Made by a program: the position numbers and the translations under genes
Shown: positions 1 through 5,563 of the stretch, in pieces
Layout: each line of letters begins with the position of its first letter
Position numbering within the stretch: the first letter of the stretch is position 1
Notes under the pieces: model-generated
Seen by the model: only the letters and a program-made list of their open reading frames with translations
Told to the model about the DNA's origin: nothing
Databases searched by the model: none
Source of the DNA: Planctomycetota bacterium
GTDB lineage: Bacteria; Planctomycetota; UBA1135
Reading direction: 5' to 3'
Length of the DNA: 7,261 bases
Assembly (NCBI GenBank): GCA_014382465.1
Contig: JACNJP010000379.1
Span: 1 to 7,261, forward strand

Positions 1-878
1 CGGGGCCGCTCGGCCGGCGGCAGCCGCAGCTCTACGTTCAGGCCCCGGAGGAGGGCGAGGTCGAGGCCGGCCGAGGCGGCGTAGGGCGCGAGCTGCAGGC
101 TCTCGCCGACGACCACGGCGGCGAGCGTCGAGGGGTCGAGGCTGCCGGTGACCCGGAGCTTCCCGTCGCCGTGGTCCAGGCTGGCCACCAGGTGGGGGAG
201 CTCGAGCCGGCCGGCGAGCCAGTCGGCCTCCAGGCGGAGGCGGGCTTGGTCGAGGCGCTGGTCGAGCGCCACCAGCTCCTCGACCTCGGCCTCGACGGTG
301 AGCCGGTGGCGCCCCGGCGCCTGCAAGGCGGCCCGCAGCGAGGCGGCCGGCACCACGAGGTGTAGGTCCTGGTCGTCGAGCACCAGGGACAGGCCGGTGA
401 GCTCCACCTTCGGCAGCCACGGCGGCGCCTCGAAGGCGGCGGCGGGCTCCGCCTCTGGCTCGTCGCCGGCGGCGCTCCCTTGCCGCAGGTCGAGCGCCAC
501 CCGCAGGCCGTCGGCGCGCACCGAGTGCAGCCAGCCGGGTTCGCCCCGGAGCAGCTCCCACAGCGAGTACTCCGCCACCAGCTCGTCGAGCTCGACCGAC
601 CGCAGCGGCGTCGCGGTGAAGTCACGCAGGGTGCGGACGCCCCGGATCTCGAGTCCGCTGAACCAATTTCCGCCGAGCTCGTCGATGCTGAGCTGGCCGC
701 CGAGCGCCTCGCCGGCGGCGGCCGCGGCGTAGTCCAGCACGAAGGGCGCCACCAGCCGCGCGCGGCCGAGGTAGAGGACCACCAGCAGCGCTGCCAGGCC
801 CCCCAGGATCCACGCCGGCCAGCGCCACCAGCGACGCCGGCGGCGGCGGACGGTCTCGGTGGCGAGCTGGGGTTCCAT
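1..878 (-). CDS. TamB/AsmA-like protein, N-terminal part (runs off left edge)
   Basis: An open frame runs from an ATG at 878 to the left edge without a stop and gives 292 residues; the C-terminal part lies outside the window. Residues 1-20 are strongly basic (six Arg in a row at 11-16, then Trp/Arg). A single hydrophobic helix follows at about 21-38, as in a signal-anchored inner-membrane protein. Next comes a TamB/AsmA-type start: a short helix (about 44-59), then strand-rich text with the pattern GGQLSIDELGGNWFSGLEI (60-78), a 'VRSVELDEL'-like stretch near 93-100 and SLWELLRGEPGW (105-116). This resembles the early repeat unit of TamB (DUF490) proteins, which span the periplasm and act in outer-membrane assembly or lipid transport. 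The rest is regular amphipathic beta sequence rich in Leu, Val, Asp and Glu. No Shine-Dalgarno precedes the ATG, but no better in-frame start exists. It lies 82 bp downstream of the YihY-like gene on the same strand, so co-transcription is likely. Whether it is a true TamB or a shorter AsmA relative cannot be decided from this part. Confidence 0.8.
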   Translation of the reverse strand, partial: MEPQLATETVRRRRRRWWRWPAWILGGLAALLVVLYLGRARLVAPFVLDYAAAAAGEALGGQLSIDELGGNWFSGLEIRGVRTLRDFTATPLRSVELDELVAEYSLWELLRGEPGWLHSVRADGLRVALDLRQGSAAGDEPEAEPAAAFEAPPWLPKVELTGLSLVLDDQDLHLVVPAASLRAALQAPGRHRLTVEAEVEELVALDQRLDQARLRLEADWLAGRLELPHLVASLDHGDGKLRVTGSLDPSTLAAVVVGESLQLAPYAASAGLDLALLRGLNVELRLPPAERP

Positions 879-923
879 GGAGCAGCGGACGGCGGCGGAA
901 GTGGCGGATTCTAGCTCGGCGCG

Positions 924-943
924 GGGCCGGCGGAATCCGGCCC
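924..943 (-). terminator. GC-rich hairpin between the YihY-like and TamB-like genes (terminator or attenuator candidate)
   Basis: A perfect inverted repeat with 7-bp arms (924-930 and 937-943, GGGCCGG/CCGGCCC) encloses a 6-nt loop. It starts 18 nt after the YihY-like stop codon. No T-run follows on either strand, so it is not a classical intrinsic terminator. It could slow transcription between the two minus-strand genes, protect a 3' end, or be chance in GC-rich DNA. The remaining bases of the 879-960 gap show no promoter I can support. Confidence 0.3.
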
Positions 944-960
944 GGGCGCGGCCGATCCAG

Positions 961-1908
961 CTATTCCGCGATCTCGACCGAATCCTGGGCGCCGGCCTCG
1001 AGGGCCGCGCTGCGCCGCTCCGCCCGGTCCGCCGCGCGCGCCGCGATCTCGCCGCCGAGCAGCATCACGAGCGAGATCAGCCACAGCAGGAACATCAGCA
1101 CGAAGAAGGTCGCCATGCCGCCATAGAGCTTGTCGAAGGCCCCGAGGAGCTTGACCCACAGGCGGAAGCCGCTGCCGAGCAGGACCCAGCCGATCACCCC
1201 TGGCACCGAGCCGAGCAGCAGGTAGCGCCAGGCCACCTTGCGGCTCGGCAGGTAGCGGTAGGCGAGGGTCAGGATGCCGACCAGCGAGCCGAAGACCATC
1301 GGCCAGCGCAGGAGCGCCCAGAAGCCCATGAAGGCGGGCGGCAGCCCGAAGAACCCGGTGAGCCACTGGCCGAGCTCGCGGCCGCCGACGACCAGGGCGT
1401 TCGACAGGAAGATCAGGGACAGCGCCGCAAGGGTCAGGCCGAGGTCGGTCAGCCTCAGGAGCACCATGTTCCGCTTCGGGCGGCAGCGGAACACCCGGTT
1501 GAGCCCCTTGCGCGCGCCGCCGGTCGCGCGCGAGGCCGCCCATAGCACCGGCAGGATCCAGAGCAGCACGCTGCCCGAGGGCCGGTCGGCGAAGAAGGAA
1601 GTCACCCCCTGGTCGATCTTCTCGGCCGCGTCGCCGGAGAAGGCGGTCAGGAAATCGGGCGACAGGGCCTTGATGTCCACCTGCCACGGCAGCGCCTGCA
1701 CCAGCGCCACCGACAGGATCATCAGCGGCAGCAGGGCCAGCATGAAGTAGTAGGTCATCTGCGCCGCGACGCCGGCCAGGTCGTCCTTGCCGATCTCCTC
1801 GGCGAGCCGCCGGAACAGGCGCAGCAGGGAGCGCAGCGGGCGAGGGGAGGCGGACGGGGTCGTCATCGGGGAGCGCATCTGCAGGAGCGCCAGCGGGCGG
1901 CAGACCAT
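961..1908 (-). CDS. YihY/UPF0761 family inner-membrane protein (formerly called ribonuclease BN)
   Basis: The protein has 315 residues from the ATG at 1908 and ends with TAG at 961-963. The family consists of multi-span inner-membrane proteins of unclear function; the old 'RNase BN' label came from a mis-assignment of rbn in E. coli, so nuclease activity should not be assumed. Family hallmarks are visible. A basic amphipathic start precedes DDLAGVAAQMTYYFMLALLP (42-61), which enters helix 1. Then comes VLWAASRATGGARKGLNRVF (121-140), the conserved Ser-Arg and Leu-Asn-Arg region. Hydrophobic helices follow at about 155-174, 190-219 and 229-247, and finally LYGGMATFFVLMFLLWLISL (261-280) leading into GGEI. 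The tail from 288 is charged. The start at 1908 is preferred because AGGAAG sits 6-8 nt upstream. ATGs at 1878 and 1866 have poorer upstream sequence but would give a family-like N-terminus of 305 or 301 residues. It is divergent from the sulfatase-like gene and probably heads a two-gene transcript with the TamB-like gene. Confidence 0.88.
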   Translation of the reverse strand: MVCRPLALLQMRSPMTTPSASPRPLRSLLRLFRRLAEEIGKDDLAGVAAQMTYYFMLALLPLMILSVALVQALPWQVDIKALSPDFLTAFSGDAAEKIDQGVTSFFADRPSGSVLLWILPVLWAASRATGGARKGLNRVFRCRPKRNMVLLRLTDLGLTLAALSLIFLSNALVVGGRELGQWLTGFFGLPPAFMGFWALLRWPMVFGSLVGILTLAYRYLPSRKVAWRYLLLGSVPGVIGWVLLGSGFRLWVKLLGAFDKLYGGMATFFVLMFLLWLISLVMLLGGEIAARAADRAERRSAALEAGAQDSVEIAE

Positions 1909-1953
1909 AACGCTTCCTGGCTGCGCCGGCCCGCTCAGGGATAGGATCCCGGC
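1909..1953. promoter_or_regulatory. Short divergent intergenic region
   Basis: Only 45 bp separate the YihY-like start (minus) from the sulfatase-like start (plus), or 87 bp if the YihY-like gene starts at 1866. Any two promoters must overlap or lie inside the opposing gene's 5' end. A Shine-Dalgarno for each gene is visible: AGGAAG on the minus strand just upstream of 1908, and AGGA at 1943-1946 on the plus strand, 7 nt before its ATG. No convincing -10/-35 pair can be read. Confidence 0.4.
1938..1950 (+). repeat. Inverted repeat over the sulfatase-like gene's ribosome binding site
   Basis: GGGAT (1938-1942), AGG (1943-1945) and ATCCC (1946-1950) form a perfect 5-bp inverted repeat with a 3-nt loop. 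The loop is part of the presumed Shine-Dalgarno AGGA, and the ATG follows 3 nt later. As RNA it could partly occlude the ribosome binding site; as DNA it could be a small operator. Such a short repeat may also be chance. Confidence 0.3.
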
Positions 1954-3864
1954 ATGAGGACGTCCTTCCTGCGGGCCTGCTGGTGGCTGGCGGCGGGCTC
2001 TGGACTGGGTGCGCTCGCCGGAGCCTGGTCGGGCTTCGGAGCCGGCGATCTGCCTCGGGCCTTCGTCATCACCTGGCTGGGCGCAGGCATGGGCGCGGCG
2101 CCGCTGGCGGTAGTCCTGCTCCCCCCTCCACCGCGGCCCGGCCCGGACCGCTGCGTTGGACCCCTCCTTGCGCGCCTCGCCTGCCGCCTGGCGCCGCTCC
2201 TGACCGGCCTGGGCGCGCCGATGGGCGGCTGCGCCGCGGCCGCCTGGATCGCCGGCGCCACCGCCCTGCTGGCCCTCCGAGGCCCGGTCCCCGCCGCCCG
2301 CCCGGCCCGGCTGCTGCCGGTGTTGTGGCTGCTGCTGGCGGCCGCCGGCCTCTGGTCCGGCTGGCGGCAGGGGCCGGCGCCGGTGGACCGCGGCTTCCCA
2401 GAGCGGAGCGGCGCCGCCCCGCAGGGCCCGGACGTCCTCCTGATCTCGATCGACACCCTGCGCGCCGACGCCCTCGCCGGCCCGCGGCCGCCCGGTTACG
2501 AGCTGCCGACCTTCGACCGCCTGCGCCGCGAAGGCACCTCGGCCCCCTTCGCGCTGTCGAGTAGCGGCCTGACGCTGCCCGGACACCTCAGCATGCTGAC
2601 CGGCCTCGACAGCCTCGAGCACGGCGTGCGCGGCAATTTCGACCGCGTGCCGGCCGGGCGACTCGAATTCCTCTCCGAGCGCTTCCACGCCGCCGGCTAC
2701 CGGACCGCGGCGGTGATCGCCAACGGCCTGCTGGCGCGCGACATCGGCTTCGGCGACGGCTTCGAGGTCTACGACGACTCCGACGTGCCGCGGCTCGGTC
2801 CGATCCGCCGCTTCCTCGGCCGGCTGGAGGGCCGCAGCTGGCTCGGCCTGGTCCTGAACCACCACCGCTACGAGCGGGTGGTCTCCTTCGCCCTGTTCCG
2901 CGCCTACCGCGCCGGCAACGGCCTCCCGGAGCGGGGCCGCGGCGAGCGGACCAACCGGCTCGCCGTCGGGCTGCTGGAGCCGCTGCTGGCGGATCCGCGG
3001 CCGTTCTTCTTCTTCCTCCACTACATGGATCCGCACGATCCGTACGGCACCGTCGCCCCCTTCGCCGGCAGCCTGACCGCCGGGCTGCCGCCGCTGCCCG
3101 GGCGCCTGGCGGTCGACCCGGCGCACGGCATCAGCGGCTTCGCCGCCATCGCCCTCGAGGAGGACCTGCGCTCGGGCGATCCGGCGCGCGCCGCCGCCGC
3201 CGCCGCGCCGGTCCGCCACCTGCACCAGGCCTACCTGGAGGAGGTCGCCTTCGTCGACCGCAAGGTCGGCGAGATCCTGGCGCTGCTGGAGCGGGGCGGC
3301 CGGCCGACCATCGTGCTGCTCACCGGCGATCACGGCGAGCACTTCGGCGAGCACGGCCTGATGAAGCACGGCAATTCCCTCTACGAGGAGCTGCTGCGGG
3401 TGCCCTTCATCCTGACCGGCCCGGGCGTGCCGGCCGGGGCGCAGCTCTCCGGCGACGCCCAGCTCATCGACGTCGTGCCGACCCTGCTGAGCCTGTCCGG
3501 GCTGGCGGTGCCGGAGGGTCTGCGAGGACGGGCGCTGGTGCGCGGCGGCGGATTCGCGCCGGCTGGTGCGCGGCAGCACCTGGCCGCTGATGACGAGCGC
3601 TTCAGCCTGCGGCTGGGCGCCGAGAAGTGGATCGGCGACTGGAGCTTCGCCGGCCCCGACCCCTTCGTCGCCACCGGCTTCTTCGAGCTCGGGGCGGACC
3701 CCGGCGAGGTCAGGAACCTCATCGGCGCGGCGCCGGAGGCCTGGCCGCGGGCGGTGCGGGCCGAGCTCCAGCGCGACCAGCACCAGCGCGGGGCCGAGAG
3801 CGACGAAGCCCAGCGCTTCCGGGCGGAAGAGCTGGGCTACGCCGACGCAGGCGAGGCGAACTAG
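1954..3864 (+). CDS. Membrane-anchored sulfatase-superfamily enzyme with Thr at the nucleophile position
   Basis: The protein has 636 residues. The ATG at 1954 has AGGA 7 nt upstream. Residues 1-140 are hydrophobic, with likely membrane helices near 10-28, 36-57, 89-109 and 118-136. The alkaline-phosphatase/sulfatase fold begins with DVLLISIDTLRADAL (160-174), in which D167 is the expected first metal ligand. The active-site segment reads GLTLPGHLSMLTGL (205-218). T207 stands where sulfatases carry Cys or Ser for formylglycine, and the usual C-x-P-S-R is replaced by T-L-P-G-H. Further motifs are HYMDPHDPY (356-364) and GDHGEHFGEHGLMKHG (458-473), where D459, H460 and K471-H472 fit the second metal and substrate site. 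The C-terminus has the family ending FELGADPGEVRNLIG (about 576-590) and a final Leu-Gly-Tyr. Arylsulfatase activity is doubtful without Cys/Ser; a Thr nucleophile is known in phosphoethanolamine and glycerophosphate transferases of this superfamily. The predicted anchor suggests action at the outer face of the inner membrane. Substrate unknown. Confidence 0.87.
   Translation: MRTSFLRACWWLAAGSGLGALAGAWSGFGAGDLPRAFVITWLGAGMGAAPLAVVLLPPPPRPGPDRCVGPLLARLACRLAPLLTGLGAPMGGCAAAAWIAGATALLALRGPVPAARPARLLPVLWLLLAAAGLWSGWRQGPAPVDRGFPERSGAAPQGPDVLLISIDTLRADALAGPRPPGYELPTFDRLRREGTSAPFALSSSGLTLPGHLSMLTGLDSLEHGVRGNFDRVPAGRLEFLSERFHAAGYRTAAVIANGLLARDIGFGDGFEVYDDSDVPRLGPIRRFLGRLEGRSWLGLVLNHHRYERVVSFALFRAYRAGNGLPERGRGERTNRLAVGLLEPLLADPRPFFFFLHYMDPHDPYGTVAPFAGSLTAGLPPLPGRLAVDPAHGISGFAAIALEEDLRSGDPARAAAAAAPVRHLHQAYLEEVAFVDRKVGEILALLERGGRPTIVLLTGDHGEHFGEHGLMKHGNSLYEELLRVPFILTGPGVPAGAQLSGDAQLIDVVPTLLSLSGLAVPEGLRGRALVRGGGFAPAGARQHLAADDERFSLRLGAEKWIGDWSFAGPDPFVATGFFELGADPGEVRNLIGAAPEAWPRAVRAELQRDQHQRGAESDEAQRFRAEELGYADAGEAN
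3861..3864. other. Interlocked convergent stop codons (CTAG)
   Basis: The palindrome CTAG contains the plus-strand TAG (3862-3864) of the sulfatase-like gene and the minus-strand TAG (3863-3861) of the TPR gene. The two coding regions overlap tail to tail by 4 bp. There is no intergenic DNA, so any terminator must lie inside the opposing coding sequence and the 3' ends of the two mRNAs are likely to be complementary. Confidence 0.9.
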
Positions 3865-5438
3865 TCGACCCGCGTCGCGGTGTAGGTCCAGACGCCGACC
3901 TCGAAGCGGCCGTCGTCGTAGAGCCGGTCCTGGCGGGCCGAGTAGCTGCCGTGGCGGACCTCGGTGAAGGTGACGCGGTTGGAGAAGGCGCCGGTGGCGT
4001 CCTCGCTGTCACCGCCGTACTCGACCATCAGGCCGTCCTTCAGCTTGCCGACCAACTCCAGGGTCGACCGATCGGGCTCGGTCTGGGTCCAGGTCACCAG
4101 CCACCGGCCGCTGCCGGCGTCGTAGCGGCGCAGAGTGCTGCCGAGGTAGTTCGGGCCGTTCTCGACCGAGATGGCGATCTTCTCGAGGATGGACCCGTCG
4201 TCCTTGCGCACCGCGTGGGCCTTGCCGGTGCAGGGGATGGAGCTGCCGTCGGCCGCCTTCACCTGGCCGGCGATCTTCCAGCTCCCGAGCTTGAAGTCGT
4301 AGGCCTTGGCCGCGGGCAGCGGGGCGGCCTTGTGGGCGGCGGCCGGCGCGGCGTGGCCGGTGGCGGCCTTCGAGGCCTTGGCGCCGGTGCGCTGGAAGCG
4401 CAGCGGCTCCGGCGTGGTCCAGGTCTTGCCTTGGTCGCTCGAGGTCTCCCAGCCGTAGTCGAAGCCGTCCTTGCCGATGTTCGAGAACACCGAGCGGCCG
4501 AGGGTGCCCTCCTCGTCGAAGGAGCCCTTCATCCGCATGACGATGCGGCCGTGCTGCGGGCCGCCCACCAGCTCGGCCGACAGGCCGTCGCGGCCGACCC
4601 AGGTTTGCTTCCAGTTCTTGGACTTGGCGTCCCAGCGGTAGAGGCCGACCGAGTTCTCCGAGGTGGCCTCGAAGGCGGCGCCGTCCAGCAGCCGCCGGAC
4701 GACGAGGTGCGAGACGACCTCGCCGTCGGCGACCACGTCCCACTCGCCCGGGTAGAAGTCGAAGGCCTTTTCGGCCGCAGCCGCAGCCGCTGGCGCGGCC
4801 TTGGCCGGCGCCGGCGCCGGCTTGACCGGCTTGGCGGGGACCGCCGGAAGCGCGGGCGTCGCAGGCTTGGCCGGCTTGGCCGGAGGAGCGGGCTTGGTGG
4901 GAGCGGCGGGCTTGGCCGGCGGCGCGGGCGGCTTCGGCGGCGCCGGGACGGCGGTCTTGGCGGCGTCGGCCTCCATCTTTTTCAGCAGGGCGACGAAGCG
5001 CGCATCCTTGCGGATGTTGTCCATGTCGCTGTCGGTGCGGAGCTGCTGCGGCTGGTTGAAGCCTTCGGCGACCGCGTCGTTGAGCAGCTTGATGGCGCTG
5101 TCGGTCTCGCCCCACAGCGAGTGGATGCAGGCGTGGTTGTAGATGGCGATCGGCCGGACCTGCGGCGTGTCCTGGGCCTTGATGTGGCAGTCGTGGGCTT
5201 CGTCCAACTGGCCGAGGGCGTGCAGCGAGTAGCCCAGGTTGAACCAGGCGATGCCGTTCTCCGGCTGCGCCTCGAGGATCTTGCGGAAGGAGGCGGCGGC
5301 CACCTCGAATTGCCCGCTCTGCATGGCCGCGGTGGCCTGGTCCATGGAGGGGGCGCCCTCCTGGGCGGCGGCCGCGGGGGCGAGCAGGGGGAAGCCGGCG
5401 AGCAGGCCGGCGAGGAGCAAAAGGCGCGAGGATGACAT
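3861..5438 (-). CDS. Exported TPR protein with two tandem DUF1579-like domains
   Basis: The protein has 525 residues. Residues 1-26 are a signal peptide with a Leu-rich core and a likely cleavage in the Ala-rich run around 22-26. Three TPR-like helical pairs follow (about 31-62, 63-96, 97-127; note AWFNLGYSLHALGQLDEA at 64-81). Next is the short TPR-end motif TDSDMDNIRKDARFVALLKK (135-154), common in secreted TPR proteins. Residues 160-222 form a Pro/Ala/Lys linker. Two homologous beta domains follow. Domain A (223-350) starts FDFYPGEWDV and includes LYRWDAKSKNWKQTW. Domain B (378-524) starts YDFKLGSWKI and includes RRYDAGSGRWLVTW. Both resemble DUF1579-type or lipocalin-like domains, whose function is unknown. 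Domain A also has SSDQGKTW (333-340), a typical DUF1579 ending. The ATG at 5438 gives a proper signal peptide, although no Shine-Dalgarno is clear. The likely location is the periplasm; TPRs suggest protein binding and the beta domains may hold a small ligand (inference). Confidence 0.82.
   Translation of the reverse strand: MSSSRLLLLAGLLAGFPLLAPAAAAQEGAPSMDQATAAMQSGQFEVAAASFRKILEAQPENGIAWFNLGYSLHALGQLDEAHDCHIKAQDTPQVRPIAIYNHACIHSLWGETDSAIKLLNDAVAEGFNQPQQLRTDSDMDNIRKDARFVALLKKMEADAAKTAVPAPPKPPAPPAKPAAPTKPAPPAKPAKPATPALPAVPAKPVKPAPAPAKAAPAAAAAAEKAFDFYPGEWDVVADGEVVSHLVVRRLLDGAAFEATSENSVGLYRWDAKSKNWKQTWVGRDGLSAELVGGPQHGRIVMRMKGSFDEEGTLGRSVFSNIGKDGFDYGWETSSDQGKTWTTPEPLRFQRTGAKASKAATGHAAPAAAHKAAPLPAAKAYDFKLGSWKIAGQVKAADGSSIPCTGKAHAVRKDDGSILEKIAISVENGPNYLGSTLRRYDAGSGRWLVTWTQTEPDRSTLELVGKLKDGLMVEYGGDSEDATGAFSNRVTFTEVRHGSYSARQDRLYDDGRFEVGVWTYTATRVD
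4773..4961 (-). repeat. Low-complexity Pro-Ala-Lys linker repeats inside the TPR/DUF1579 gene
   Basis: The DNA holds imperfect copies of GGCTTGGCC, clearest at 4864-4881 and 4907-4918, which encode the motifs PAKP, PAKPA and APPKP. The stretch corresponds to residues 160-222 and lacks hydrophobic residues other than scattered Val and Leu. It reads as a flexible, positively charged spacer between the TPR part and the beta domains. Such repeats tend to vary in length between strains. Confidence 0.6.
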
Positions 5439-5563
5439 GGATCGGGTCGGGTCTCGGGGAAGTGGTGGTGGTCGGCGTGAGCTACGTCACAGGTTACGGC
5501 TCGTTGGCCAAGAAGGGGGGACGAACGCAAGCGCCGGGCCCCGAATCCCAATAAGGTGCCTTC
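5439..5563. promoter_or_regulatory. Divergent promoter region between the TPR/DUF1579 and AsmA-like genes
   Basis: These 125 bp separate two divergent starts and are the longest intergenic stretch in the window. They are slightly less GC-rich than the flanking genes. They contain a CRP/FNR-like palindrome (5476-5491), a six-G run (5515-5520) and AAGG (5553-5556), which lies 7 nt before the AsmA-like ATG and is its likely ribosome binding site. Promoter hexamers cannot be assigned with confidence on either strand. Confidence 0.55.
5476..5491. promoter_or_regulatory. CRP/FNR-family operator candidate
   Basis: The sequence CGTGAGCTACGTCACA matches the CRP-type consensus TGTGA-N6-TCACA at nine of ten positions; on the minus strand it reads TGTGA-N6-TCACG. 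Its centre is about 80 bp upstream of the AsmA-like start and about 45 bp upstream of the TPR gene start. It could therefore control one or both genes, as activator or repressor. Sites of this form are bound by CRP/FNR-family regulators in many phyla. The regulator is not in the window. Confidence 0.45.

Noticed and set aside
38..625. Minus-strand open frame of 195 codons at the left edge
   Set aside because: It is a frame-shifted shadow of the TamB-like gene, rich in Ser/Arg/Pro/Trp. The frame starting at 878 stays open to the edge and reads as a membrane anchor plus beta repeats.
148..1545. Plus-strand open frames antisense to the TamB-like and YihY-like genes
   Set aside because: They show Ser/Arg-rich or Gln/Glu/Ala/Arg-rich compositions typical of antisense frames in GC-rich genes, and have no ribosome binding site or domain pattern.
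1909..3783. Minus-strand open frame continuing upstream of the YihY-like gene across the sulfatase-like gene (940 codons in total)
   Set aside because: The upstream part is Arg/Gly/Ala/Gln-rich with no domain pattern and lies antisense to a gene with complete sulfatase motifs. Stop codons are rare by chance at this GC content. The YihY-like start at 1908 has its own ribosome binding site.
4773..4961. Repeat cluster considered as a CRISPR or non-coding tandem array
   Set aside because: The repeats are short, imperfect and in frame with the Pro-Ala-Lys linker. There are no regular spacers.
3627..5435. Plus-strand open frame of 602 codons antisense to the TPR/DUF1579 gene
   Set aside because: The translation is low-complexity Gly/Arg/Leu/Val text without domains. 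The minus-strand reading has a signal peptide, TPRs and duplicated domains.
5497..5535. Possible sigma-70-type -35/-10 elements (TTGGCC and neighbours) in the divergent region
   Set aside because: No matching -10 hexamer with proper spacing is visible on either strand, so a promoter cannot be placed.
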